DNA of 64,000 nt from Pseudomonas sp. CCC3.1. Lineage in GTDB: Bacteria > Pseudomonadota > Gammaproteobacteria > Pseudomonadales > Pseudomonadaceae. A program made the translations under genes and the position numbers. The notes below the pieces were generated by a model. It searched no databases. It saw nothing but the letters and a program-made list of their open reading frames with translations, and had not been told where the DNA came from. Positions 7,955-16,405 of the stretch are shown in pieces; position 1 is the stretch's first letter; the number at the start of each line of letters is the position of its first letter. The stretch covers positions 3,038,001 through 3,102,000 of the forward strand of contig NZ_CP133778.1 of the NCBI RefSeq assembly GCF_034347405.1, written 5' to 3'.

Positions 7955-8881
7955 TCAGTCAGCAAAAAAGCGAATCAACTCATCACTGATTTGATCAGGG
8001 GCTTCCTCGGGTAGGTAATGACCCGCTCCAGGTACAGCTCCTCCCGTCACATTGTTCGCGACTGCGCGCATGGCACTCACCAGATGAGGGCCGTAGCCAC
8101 GCTCTCCCCCCAATGCCAACACCGGGATGGTGAGAGGGGTTTTCGCACGTTGACGGTTTTTCTCCAACCCCTCGGGCTCGAAGACCGTTTTGTAATAGGC
8201 GGTCACAGCGCGTATGGCACCTGGTGCAGCCAACTGACGCGCGTACTCTTCTATCGCCTGCGCACCAATCGCCCACGGCCGCATGGACTTGGCCCGAAAC
8301 AGCCATGTCAGAAACAAAGCTTCCCGCCCGCGCAACAAGACTTCTGGTAGGTCGTCGAGGCGATTGAAGCCGAAGTGCCAACTGCGCAAGTTAGCTTCTT
8401 CTGCGTCCAGATCTGTTCGCGGCGACGAGATCCCCGGGACTAGAGCATCCATGACCGCCAGCTTGGCGATATCATCCGGCCAATCAGCCGCCCACGCGTA
8501 GCCAATCCACGTGCCTATATCATGGCCAGCTACTTGAATAGGCCCATCGGCAGTCAAACCCAATGTTTCGACCAGACCATGCATATCCGAGGCAAGAGTC
8601 GTAAGATCGTAGCCTTCCAGAGGATGATCCGAATCCCCCATACCTCGCGGATCGACCGCCACAACGCGATAACCTTCAGCAACCAGACGCGGCATCACAT
8701 AGCGCCAGGCATACCAGCTCTGTGGCCATCCAGGGATCAACAGGATTGGCTTTCCGCTGCCGCCTTCCACATAGTGAAGTTGAGTACCGTTGACGACAGC
8801 CGTGCCATGTTTGAACGTTCGCCAGAAACTGTGCCAATCCACAAACGGGATAGAGTGGGTGTCGCTATCGATCAATGTCAT
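7955..8881 (-). CDS. Alpha/beta hydrolase, epoxide-hydrolase/dehalogenase type
   Basis: This 308-residue protein has the alpha/beta hydrolase fold with Asp as nucleophile. The oxyanion motif is IPGWPQSWYAW, the nucleophile elbow is AGHDIG (Asp), and the catalytic His lies in GAGHYLPEEAP near the C-terminus. This pattern is that of epoxide hydrolases and haloacetate/haloalkane dehalogenases, not Ser esterases. It sits in the minus-strand catabolic run, 84 bp after ridA. A role in opening an epoxide or hydrolysing a halogenated or activated acid is possible; the substrate is unknown. Confidence 0.88.
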   Translation of the reverse strand: MTLIDSDTHSIPFVDWHSFWRTFKHGTAVVNGTQLHYVEGGSGKPILLIPGWPQSWYAWRYVMPRLVAEGYRVVAVDPRGMGDSDHPLEGYDLTTLASDMHGLVETLGLTADGPIQVAGHDIGTWIGYAWAADWPDDIAKLAVMDALVPGISSPRTDLDAEEANLRSWHFGFNRLDDLPEVLLRGREALFLTWLFRAKSMRPWAIGAQAIEEYARQLAAPGAIRAVTAYYKTVFEPEGLEKNRQRAKTPLTIPVLALGGERGYGPHLVSAMRAVANNVTGGAVPGAGHYLPEEAPDQISDELIRFFAD

Positions 8882-8965
8882 GTTTTCTACCTTTGAATTT
8901 GCCTCGTGTCGGGTACGGTGCAGACCGCCTTTTCACAGTCATTAAATTCGGTCGATGTATGAGGG

Positions 8966-9364
8966 TTAGTCGCCAGTCCCAACGTAGGCCACCGCGTCGA
9001 TTTCGATTAGTACACCTTGAAGTCCACATTCAACAGTTGTACGCGCAGGCTTCAAGCCTAGAAACCTAGAGCCGTAGGCGGCGTTAAACCTAGGAAAAAG
9101 CGTCAAATCCGTCAGATAGACTGTGATCTTTACGACATTGCTCAATGAGGTGCCCGCCTCTTCCAGCACTTTTGCAAGGTTATCCAGCGTGGCCTCGGTT
9201 TGAGCTTCGATAGTGTCTCCGATCACGCGCCGACTGGCATCGCGTGGCGTTTGCCCGGCAGTGAACACAAAGCCGCCAGCCACGATCGCGCTGGAATAAT
9301 GGCCACCAGCGCTGATGCTTGAAACATTTATTGGCTGAAGCAGTGGAGAAGTAGTGGGTGTCAT
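8966..9364 (-). CDS. RidA family reactive intermediate deaminase
   Basis: This 132-residue protein matches the RidA/YjgF/UK114 fold. The key Arg is present in KPARTTVEC (Arg108), and the IEIDAVAYV C-terminal strand is typical. RidA proteins hydrolyse enamine and imine intermediates released by PLP-dependent dehydratases. It starts 30 bp after the PLP-enzyme gene at 9395-10501 and in the same orientation. This supports the idea that the upstream PLP enzyme releases an enamine or imine. Confidence 0.92.
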   Translation of the reverse strand: MTPTTSPLLQPINVSSISAGGHYSSAIVAGGFVFTAGQTPRDASRRVIGDTIEAQTEATLDNLAKVLEEAGTSLSNVVKITVYLTDLTLFPRFNAAYGSRFLGLKPARTTVECGLQGVLIEIDAVAYVGTGD

Positions 9365-9394
9365 AACAAGTTCCTCGTGAGGCTTTGCCGCGTG

Positions 9395-10501
9395 TTAGCG
9401 ACGATTACCCAATTGTTCGCGCTGGCTCCACTCGCCCGATGTCGTCAACACCAACGCAGTGTCATAAAGGTATGCCGTCGTGCATGCATGGCGCGGCATC
9501 AGCAGCACTCGATCTCCCACCATAAGGCCAGTGTTTTCAACCACCACATGCTCCTCACTCATCATCAGTATCCTTGCGGGCCAGCGAAATCGCTGAGGTA
9601 GAGGTTTGTCGGGCGAAATAGCCTTGGCGCCAGCGTCCAGCGTGGCGGTATCGCCTTTTGTGGCGATAACCGTGGCCAATACATAAGCGCTTGGTTCCCA
9701 CCCCAGAGGCCCGAGTTCAAGATCATGTTGATCGCTTGAGTACGTCCAGCTACCTGGCCCGACGTAACGTGCTAGCGAGTCCGGCCACACGTTGAAGCTG
9801 TAGCTGCCTCCAGCAATAAGTTCGGTTGCCAACCCCGCCTCGGCTGCTCGGGCCAAGAAATCCTCGACCTGTTCGATGACTAGATCGATTCTCTTTGTAC
9901 GTAGCTGGAGGTCATCGCCTTGAATGTGCCCGTCGTAGACATGGAAGCCCGACATCCTGCCTAGCTCATGCAGTTCGAGAGCCAAGTCCAGCCCAACTTG
10001 ATTGATTGGAGCACCAGTGCGGCCCATGCCAGGATCAAGATCTACGATCAGCTTGAGGTTAGGTGCAGCAGAGTCGGCGTGTGCGAGCGCCTCTCGCCAT
10101 ATAGCCGCACCATGAACAGAGTCAACCAGAGCACCGACTCTAGCCTGCGGATATTTTGCTGCGGCCTGAATCACAGCGTTGATATTGGCCTTGTTTACGG
10201 TTGGGTATGCCCAAACCACATAGGGTGCACCGCTAGCGAGCACCATCTCCACTTCAGCGACGGTGGAGGCTTTGAATGCCTTCACGCCTTCATTCAGGCA
10301 TAGCTTCACCACCCATCCAGCACGATGGGTTTTCACATGCGGCATCAGCCGATCTACTCCACCACACGCTTGGGCGCAGGCCCGCAGGTTCTGCACCACC
10401 CCCTGTTCGTGGATGACAAAAGCTGGCGTTTGCACCCCCGGCGGCATTGTGACTGCCCATTGTGGGCTGAATTTTGGAGCATCAATTAGAGTGTTGAACA
10501 T
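9395..10501 (-). CDS. PLP enzyme of the D-threonine aldolase / D-serine dehydratase fold
   Basis: This 368-residue enzyme has an alanine racemase-like TIM barrel with the PLP Lys in LMPHVKTHRAG (Lys57) and a C-terminal metal domain. The metal motif is HAC (His338, Cys340). From memory, eukaryotic-type D-serine dehydratases and D-threo-3-hydroxyaspartate dehydratase use His-x-Cys, while D-threonine aldolases often use His-x-Asp, so a dehydratase is the better guess. The start at ATG 10501 fits the family N-terminus; an upstream in-frame extension would overlap the preceding gene. RidA is encoded immediately downstream. Substrate unknown; probably a D-3-hydroxy amino acid. Confidence 0.88.
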   Translation of the reverse strand: MFNTLIDAPKFSPQWAVTMPPGVQTPAFVIHEQGVVQNLRACAQACGGVDRLMPHVKTHRAGWVVKLCLNEGVKAFKASTVAEVEMVLASGAPYVVWAYPTVNKANINAVIQAAAKYPQARVGALVDSVHGAAIWREALAHADSAAPNLKLIVDLDPGMGRTGAPINQVGLDLALELHELGRMSGFHVYDGHIQGDDLQLRTKRIDLVIEQVEDFLARAAEAGLATELIAGGSYSFNVWPDSLARYVGPGSWTYSSDQHDLELGPLGWEPSAYVLATVIATKGDTATLDAGAKAISPDKPLPQRFRWPARILMMSEEHVVVENTGLMVGDRVLLMPRHACTTAYLYDTALVLTTSGEWSQREQLGNRR

Positions 10502-10548
10502 GGTGAGTACCTGATGCGTACATGAGTGAACGGTCACAATCGCAAGGG

Positions 10549-11490
10549 TTAGCGATCGGCTGCCTGCTCGTTTAGAAATGCTTCGGTTACACCTCGCAAT
10601 TCGCGCAACACCGCTGCGTGGGTTTCCCATGGCAAGCGATCAACACTCATCATTGGGGTAGCCGCTTTATCAAGACGACTGTCGTCTACGGCCTGCCCTA
10701 CTTCTACCGCCGCTCGCAGAAATGCATGGTCTTTCTCAGGAACGAAGTCTTGGAGCAAGGCATCTGCCAAGTCAGGACGCACCATCGCCAAGGCCTGCAA
10801 CAAGCCCCAGCCGCCCCAGTTCGACACACCAGCAACGATCAGATAGTCAGCTCCAGTGCTTGCAGCAATGAGCTCACCATTCGGAATATCGCGCTGGACG
10901 ATTTCGGGGGGTAGTACGCCCATCCCGATCTCGTTTCCACCATCACCAATTCCAATGGTGACCCACGGCCGCTGCCAAGCTGGGTCTTCAAACAGGAGAT
11001 GCAATGGAGCGGTGTCCAATGTCATGTCCGCACCGTACTCACGATGCGGTTTCCCATCGCTACCAGGCGACACCCGCTCGATCGCAATAAGGTGGGTGAT
11101 AGGTCGTACTTGAGTGGCAAGGCGCGCTCTCAAGGAGCGAACCGAGACATCGCTGACCGATGTGATTTCAAGCTCTACGGCCTTCGGTAGCTCGTGGGTA
11201 ATTGCCCAAATCGCTTTGCTGCATGGAGCGTCGGTTATCACCGTCACCGGAACGCCCGCGTGAGCCAACCCAGCGGCAAGGTGTGCCATGCCACCCAAGC
11301 CGTCGGTTTCAGGTGAAGGAGGCACAGCATTACGGATAAAAAAACCAGTCACGATTCCGACGTGCGCGTTTGGCGTCCCCATGATCGATTGAGCTGCTCG
11401 CTCGAGATTTCCTTTCGCAAACTCCACCATGCGGCTGATGTCTCGGCGCACGGTCTGTCCGATTACGTTCTCTACGGCCTTGAATGTCAT
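10549..11490 (-). CDS. DUF4392 / D-glutamate cyclase-like protein
   Basis: This 313-residue protein matches the DUF4392 domain of D-glutamate cyclase, which forms 5-oxo-D-proline from D-glutamate. Recognisable blocks are GIVTGFFI, ETDGLGGMAHLAAGL, ERVSPGSDGK and TIGIGDGGNEIGMG. It stands alone, without the DUF1445 domain fused to it in the mitochondrial enzyme. I prefer ATG 11490 (GGGGA about ten bases upstream) over the in-frame ATG 11571 because the family homology begins there. It is the first gene of the six-gene minus-strand run. The function on D-glutamate or a relative is inferred from family. Confidence 0.82.
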   Translation of the reverse strand: MTFKAVENVIGQTVRRDISRMVEFAKGNLERAAQSIMGTPNAHVGIVTGFFIRNAVPPSPETDGLGGMAHLAAGLAHAGVPVTVITDAPCSKAIWAITHELPKAVELEITSVSDVSVRSLRARLATQVRPITHLIAIERVSPGSDGKPHREYGADMTLDTAPLHLLFEDPAWQRPWVTIGIGDGGNEIGMGVLPPEIVQRDIPNGELIAASTGADYLIVAGVSNWGGWGLLQALAMVRPDLADALLQDFVPEKDHAFLRAAVEVGQAVDDSRLDKAATPMMSVDRLPWETHAAVLRELRGVTEAFLNEQAADR

Positions 11491-11985
11491 TACGGCGATT
11501 CCCCAGTTAGCAGGGCCTTTCGGATGATATGCACGATCATCTGTCGGCTGTCGCAACCGAGTGTATGGCAAGGCTATTGATAGGAAGTAATCGAAAACAA
11601 CACTAAATATTGATCAGCTAACTCTATCTATCGATGATAAATTCGATAGCCGTAGTGCCAGGATGGCGGAACGGTGAAGGCTGGCTATCCACCAAACTCT
11701 CAGAAAGAAAAGCAGGCATTAGCGTCCAGTTCGAGATGCAGCTGGAGCAAAAGATTTCAGCCCGTCGAGGTCGGCATTGCTCCAACTGAGCATGGCCAAA
11801 TTCGTCAAACACAATCACATAGAACATCGTGATGAAGCGGTGATCCACGCCTGCTGATCGGCACCTGAAACGCCCTCAACCTTGTGCCAGTTTTCCACCT
11901 GCTGCCAATATCGTTAGCCTGCTTTCTTTTACTTCACAGTCGCGCCATCATGCCGGGCATCGACCACCAGCCGGAACCGCTGCTC
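11491..11985. other. Intergenic region with promoter-type repeats
   Basis: This ~0.5-kb region lies between the minus-strand run and the plus-strand MFS gene. It holds the CTATTGATAG and CTATCGA/TCGATAG motifs described separately. A 74-codon minus-strand frame at 11624-11848 has no recognisable similarity and I do not call it a gene. The MFS start is uncertain, so part of the right end may be coding. Confidence 0.4.
11574..11649. promoter_or_regulatory. Candidate operator region upstream of the catabolic run
   Basis: CTATTGATAG at 11574-11583 is a near-palindrome, and CTATCGA (11628-11634) with TCGATAG (11643-11649) forms an inverted repeat with an 8-bp spacer. Both lie 84-160 bp upstream of the DUF4392 start codon. 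They resemble the CTATCAATTAG element beside the LysR gene at 4447. The inference is that one LysR regulator binds both places. Confidence 0.4.
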
Positions 11986-13173
11986 ATGCCTGCGCAACAC
12001 CCTCCTCACGAGAGTTCTCTGTCGGTTACCCTGCACATTCTGTCGATCGTGTTTTATACCTTTATTGCGTTTATCTGCATTGGTTTGCCTATCGCGGTTT
12101 TGCCCGGCTATGTCCATGACCAACTGGGCTTCAGCGCCGTGGTTGCGGGTCTGACGATCGCTTCGCAATACCTCGCCACCCTGCTCAGCCGCCCTTCTGC
12201 CGGGCGCATCGTCGACAAGCACGGCACCAAGCCAGCTGTGGTGTATGGCTTGATCGGGATTGCCATCAGCGGCGCGCTCACGGCGCTGGCCGTGATGCTG
12301 CAAAGCTCGCCGTTGCTGAGTCTGGGGGTTTTGATCACCGGGCGCATTTTTCTGGGTATTGCCCAAGGGCTGATCGGGGTCGGGACGATCAGTTGGGGGA
12401 TCGCGCAAGTCGGCTCACATCATACGGCCAGAGCCATTGGCTGGAACGGCATCGCCTCTTATGGCGCCATCGCCATTGGCGCCCCCTTGGGTGTTGTGAT
12501 GATCGACAAACTGGGCTTCATCAGCCTGGGTTTTGCGCTGCTCGTGCTGGCACTGCTGGCGTTGTTGATCATCCGCAAAAAAACATCGATTCCCGTTATC
12601 ACCGGCGTCCGCCTGTCTTTTTGGTCAGTGTTCGGCCTAATCGCGCCCTACGGCGTCAGCCTGACGCTGGCCTCCATTGGCTACGGCACGCTGACCACCT
12701 TTATCACCTTGTTTTACATTGACCGCGGCTGGACGGGCGCAGCCTATTGCCTGTCCGTGTTTGGCGTCTGCTTTATTCTCGCCCGCCTGGTGTTCACCAA
12801 CAGCATCAACCGCTTGGGCGGCTACACCGTCGCCATGACCTGCATGGCCATGGAAACCGTTGGCCTGACGTTGCTGTGGCTTGCACCCTCAACGGCCTAC
12901 GCCTTGATAGGTGCAGGACTGACAGGGTTTGGCTTGTCGCTGGTGTACCCGGCTCTGGGCGTGGAAGCAGTCAAGCAGGTGCCGACGTCCAGCCGAGGCG
13001 CCGGACTGAGTGCTTATGCGGTGTTTTTCGATCTGGCGCTGGCCATCGCGGGCCCCATCATGGGGGCCATCGCCTTGAACCTGGGTTACCCCTGGATATT
13101 CTTCAGCGCCGCACTGCTCTGCGTACTGGGCTTGCTGTTGACGCTCGGGCTGTCACGGCGACACCCCGAATAG
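11986..13173 (+). CDS. MFS transporter of the YhhS/YfcJ type
   Basis: This ~395-residue, 12-helix major facilitator starts its membrane part at LSVTLHILSIVFYTFIAF and has the loop 2-3 motif GRIVDKHGTK. It resembles E. coli YhhS/YfcJ and arabinose-efflux-like carriers. The start is uncertain: in-frame ATGs occur at 11884, 11950 and 11986, none with a clear Shine-Dalgarno. I use 11986 because it gives a short N-terminal tail before helix 1. Its stop lies two bases from the stop of the convergent hydrolase gene. Likely a small-molecule efflux pump in the inner membrane; substrate unknown. Confidence 0.85.
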   Translation: MPAQHPPHESSLSVTLHILSIVFYTFIAFICIGLPIAVLPGYVHDQLGFSAVVAGLTIASQYLATLLSRPSAGRIVDKHGTKPAVVYGLIGIAISGALTALAVMLQSSPLLSLGVLITGRIFLGIAQGLIGVGTISWGIAQVGSHHTARAIGWNGIASYGAIAIGAPLGVVMIDKLGFISLGFALLVLALLALLIIRKKTSIPVITGVRLSFWSVFGLIAPYGVSLTLASIGYGTLTTFITLFYIDRGWTGAAYCLSVFGVCFILARLVFTNSINRLGGYTVAMTCMAMETVGLTLLWLAPSTAYALIGAGLTGFGLSLVYPALGVEAVKQVPTSSRGAGLSAYAVFFDLALAIAGPIMGAIALNLGYPWIFFSAALLCVLGLLLTLGLSRRHPE

Positions 13174-13174
13174 A

Positions 13175-14206
13175 TTATTGATTGACCGTGCGCAGCCCTG
13201 TGTGCGGATTGCTTTCGAGTGCCTTGCTGAAAAAACGCCCCGCTTCGTAAATCAAATCACGGTGAATATCTTCGCGATCGACCCCCTCCGCATCTGTGCA
13301 CAATCCGGGCATGGCTGCCAACTGTGAATCGGTGCACGGCGCCATAAACACAAAATGCCCGGCGCCAGGTATCAGATTGAACTCAGGGGCGACGGGTAAT
13401 TTGCGCGCCAAGGCTTCGGCATTTTTATCCGGGAACACGATTTTGTCGCCATCACCGCTGTACAGCAGTACCGGCACCTGCACATCCGTCAACGTCTGCC
13501 GCCCGAACATCAGGCTCAGCGGTGCCATAAGCAGCAACGCCTGTACGCGCGGGTCAGCAGTCGGCAGCAAGTCATCACGGTCTGCAATCAGCTCACCTTG
13601 AGTGGTACACGCATCGCGGTCATCCGGGCGCTCCTGGCAGTAACGCCGCAGACGCTCCAGATCGGGCTCGGCACCCGCCAAAATCAGCGCCGTTTCGCCC
13701 CCCGCCGAATAACCGATGACACCGACCTGCTCTGCATTCACGTAGGGGGACAAGGTGTTTTCGCCAAGGACGGCACTGATGGCCGCCGAAATTTGCATAG
13801 GCCGACCATACAAGTTGCTCAGCGTCCCGGAACGGCTGTGATCTTTGAAGTTATCGCCGGGGTGCAGCACCGCCACGACGACAAACCCTTTGCGCGCCAG
13901 CTCAGTAATAAGATCGTGCAACGCCAGCGGCGTGCCGACATTGCCATGCGACAGCACCAGCATCGGGTAATGACCCATGGCGATTTTTGCGTCTTCAGTT
14001 GCATCAATGTCATAGATGCCCATCTTGCTGCTCGCGTCATCATCCGTCGAGGGATAGAAGGCAATGGCGTGCATCGGCTGCCCATCAACCGGGTCGAGAA
14101 AACTCAGGCGATGAAAGCCCACACTCCACTGATTGGCAGGTTCGGCCTGCACCACCACAGGGCAACTTGCCATTAGTAGAAACACAACAGCGCACAAACG
14201 CATCAT
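13175..14206 (-). CDS. Secreted alpha/beta hydrolase (PAF-acetylhydrolase-like)
   Basis: This 343-residue protein has a Sec signal peptide (MMRLCAVVFLLMASCPVVVQA, cleavage near residue 21). The mature part is an alpha/beta hydrolase: LVLSHGNVG gives the oxyanion region, GYSAGG the Ser nucleophile elbow, and GAGHFVFMAP the catalytic His. Cys residues in the late loop (RRYCQERPDDRDACT) may form a disulfide. The pattern resembles predicted periplasmic dienelactone hydrolase or platelet-activating-factor acetylhydrolase-like proteins. Convergent with the MFS gene at 11986. Natural ester substrate unknown. Confidence 0.85.
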   Translation of the reverse strand: MMRLCAVVFLLMASCPVVVQAEPANQWSVGFHRLSFLDPVDGQPMHAIAFYPSTDDDASSKMGIYDIDATEDAKIAMGHYPMLVLSHGNVGTPLALHDLITELARKGFVVVAVLHPGDNFKDHSRSGTLSNLYGRPMQISAAISAVLGENTLSPYVNAEQVGVIGYSAGGETALILAGAEPDLERLRRYCQERPDDRDACTTQGELIADRDDLLPTADPRVQALLLMAPLSLMFGRQTLTDVQVPVLLYSGDGDKIVFPDKNAEALARKLPVAPEFNLIPGAGHFVFMAPCTDSQLAAMPGLCTDAEGVDREDIHRDLIYEAGRFFSKALESNPHTGLRTVNQ

Positions 14207-14370
14207 GATGGCTTACCTTTAAGAGCGGGCAACTTGCAGCAGGCAATGACAGAAGTTCCCCTGCATAACCCAAGCCAGCACCTTTAAGGCCAGATGCAAA
14301 AAACTCCGTACTCTGGCCACTTTCGCTGTCCAGAATACAGAGTTTAGTCGGTGTAGCGTTGCGTGAAGGC

Positions 14371-14982
14371 TTACGCGGCGCTGAACAGATCCTGTTTAAT
14401 CTGTTGATGTGCATCGCTCAGGGCTTTGCTGCGAACTTCTTCGCCATAGCCCAGACCTTCGGCGCGAACAAATTCAATGTCCGTGATACCCAAGAAGCCC
14501 AGCAGCAGTTTCAAGTAGTCTTCGTGCGCTACGCCGCTCGCTTGGCCAGCATGAAGACCACCCGAGGTCGAGACCACCACGACTTTCTTGTTACCGCACA
14601 GGCCTACAGGGCCGGTTTCGGTGTAGCGGAAGGTCTGACCGGCGACCGCAATACGGTCGATCCAGGCTTTCAGCTGTGTAGGAATAGTGAAGTTGTACAT
14701 CGGTGCTGCGATCACAAGGGCGTCGGCAGCCAGGAACTGGGCCAAGGTGTCGGCACTCAACTGCGCTTCCAGTGCTTGCGCCGCATCACGCAGTTCAGCC
14801 GGTGTACCCGCCGCCACCAGGGTGGCCGCCGAGAAGTGCTGAATGCCTTCGCTGGCCAGATCGCGATAGCTCACTTCGATGCTTGGATCAGCCGCCTGCC
14901 AAGCCTTGACGACTTCAGCGCTCAACTGACGCGAAGCCGAGTTGTCGCCCAAGATGCTCGAATCGATATGCAAAAGTTTCAT
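14371..14982 (-). CDS. azoR: FMN-dependent NADH azoreductase
   Basis: This 203-residue flavodoxin-fold enzyme matches AzoR: MKLLHIDSSILGDNS at the N-terminus, PMYNFTIPTQLKAWIDRI around the FMN site, and the LLGFLGITDIEFVRAEG segment. It reduces quinones and azo compounds with NADH. The start at ATG 14982 has GGAG six bases upstream; the frame extends further without need. It is divergent from a LysR gene at 15109, an arrangement common for pseudomonad azoR genes, and is probably induced through that regulator by electrophiles or quinones. Confidence 0.93.
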   Translation of the reverse strand: MKLLHIDSSILGDNSASRQLSAEVVKAWQAADPSIEVSYRDLASEGIQHFSAATLVAAGTPAELRDAAQALEAQLSADTLAQFLAADALVIAAPMYNFTIPTQLKAWIDRIAVAGQTFRYTETGPVGLCGNKKVVVVSTSGGLHAGQASGVAHEDYLKLLLGFLGITDIEFVRAEGLGYGEEVRSKALSDAHQQIKQDLFSAA

Positions 14983-15108
14983 GCTGATCTCCAAATGAAG
15001 ACCGCCACTGGGCGATCAAGTGAAGGCGATACTACCTATCAAAGCAATCGACGATAAGTTAGCCCGTATGCGATAGTTCGTCCCATCAGTAGGACAGTGA
15101 GAATACCC

Positions 15109-16017
15109 ATGCAGGACCTTAACGATCTGTACTACTTCGCCAAAGTGGTCGAAGCCGGTGGGTTTGCCGCCGCCGGGCGTGCTCTGGGCATCCCCAAGTC
15201 ACGCTTGTCGCGCAGAGTGGCTGAGCTCGAAGAGCGTCTGGGCGCCCGCCTGTTACAGCGCACTACGCGCCAGCTGAAACTCACCGCCGTGGGCGAACGC
15301 TACTTGAGCCATTGCCAGGCCATGCTGCTCCAGGCCGAAATGGCCGACGAGGCCGTTGCCAGTATGTCCAGCGAACCGCGAGGCCGCCTGCGAGTGTCAT
15401 GCCCGGTGGGCTTGGCTCATGAATTTATGCCCGAAGTCATCAGTTCTTTTCTGCGTGCCTACCCGCATGTTCAGTTGGAAGTCAGCCTGCTTAACCGACG
15501 CGTCGACCTGGTCACCGAAGGCATTGATGTGGCCATGCGCGTACGCGAACTGGGGGATGAAGACCCGCTGCTGGTCACCCGGCGATTACGCCAGGCCGTC
15601 ACCGTAATGGTCGCCAGCCCCGAGTTTGCCCGGCAATGGACGATCAACACCCCCGACGACCTTAAGAATGTCCCGGTTCTGGGGGCGGTTGAGGCGGATC
15701 GCATGGTGCACCTGCGCATGCTCGATGAGCAGGGCAAAGCCTGTGATCTGGTGCTGGAAGCGCGATTGGGCATTGATGACTTCGTGGTACGCAAAGCCTG
15801 CACCCTGTCCGGTCTTGGCTTTACCGTACTGCCCATGCTGTATTGCGAACAGGAATTGGAAAATGGCCAACTGGTGCAACTGCTGCCCAAATGGTCACTG
15901 CCCGGCGGCTGGTTACACGCCGTTTACCCTCACCGTCGCGGCGTCATGCCAGCCGTGCGTGCCTGGATCGATCATTTGGCCGCAGCTTTCGAGCGCTGTG
16001 GAGACAAAACGCTATGA
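15109..16017 (+). CDS. LysR family regulator next to azoR
   Basis: This 302-residue LysR regulator has its helix-turn-helix at the N-terminus (DLYYFAKVVEAGG, PKSRLSRRVAELE) and belongs to the CrgA/AaeR-like branch with the LLQRTTRQLKLT segment. ATG 15109 is used; a GTG at 15097 in frame is possible. It is divergent from azoR, with 126 bp between the starts, so azoR is the likely target. The stop codon overlaps the start of the MmcQ-like gene (ATGA), so the two are probably co-translated. Confidence 0.9.
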   Translation: MQDLNDLYYFAKVVEAGGFAAAGRALGIPKSRLSRRVAELEERLGARLLQRTTRQLKLTAVGERYLSHCQAMLLQAEMADEAVASMSSEPRGRLRVSCPVGLAHEFMPEVISSFLRAYPHVQLEVSLLNRRVDLVTEGIDVAMRVRELGDEDPLLVTRRLRQAVTVMVASPEFARQWTINTPDDLKNVPVLGAVEADRMVHLRMLDEQGKACDLVLEARLGIDDFVVRKACTLSGLGFTVLPMLYCEQELENGQLVQLLPKWSLPGGWLHAVYPHRRGVMPAVRAWIDHLAAAFERCGDKTL

Positions 16018-16388
16018 CTCGCACGTTGAATACCCGAAAAATAATGACCAAAGCCGATGTCGCCGAGTTTTGCCGCGGCCTGCCTGGCGTGAAAGAGGAT
16101 GTGAAATGGGGCGGGGTCGAGGTGTTTTATATCGATCAGAGCAAAATGTTTGCCCTGTTCAACCTCAACAGCAACGGGCTCTCCTTCAAGGTCGAAAAAG
16201 AGCTGTTTTTGGGTTACATCGACCGTCCTGGCATACGGCCATCGCCTTATCTGGCGCGAGCGTACTGGATCAATATGCAAGCGCCCTACCCTATGGACGC
16301 TGAGGAACTGCAAGACGTGTTGCGTCGCTCCCACCAGTTGGTGGTCGGCAAACTGCCGAAAAAACGTCAGATCGGTTTGTTGATCTGA
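16014..16388 (+). CDS. MmcQ/YjbR family protein (DUF419)
   Basis: This 124-residue protein has the MmcQ/YjbR fold: an N-terminal helix, then GVKEDVKWGGVEVFYID and KMFALFNL, and a C-terminal HQLVVGKLPKKRQIGL typical of YjbR-like proteins that have a CyaY-like DNA-binding fold. The start ATG overlaps the upstream LysR stop as ATGA; ATG 16044 is an alternative. Cellular role is not established for the family. Confidence 0.88.
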   Translation: MTRTLNTRKIMTKADVAEFCRGLPGVKEDVKWGGVEVFYIDQSKMFALFNLNSNGLSFKVEKELFLGYIDRPGIRPSPYLARAYWINMQAPYPMDAEELQDVLRRSHQLVVGKLPKKRQIGLLI

Positions 16389-16405
16389 CGTCCTCCGCAG
16401 TCCGC

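Noticed and set aside
11624..11848. 74-codon minus-strand frame
   Set aside because: No ribosome site, no known similarity and unusual composition; it overlaps the likely regulatory region.
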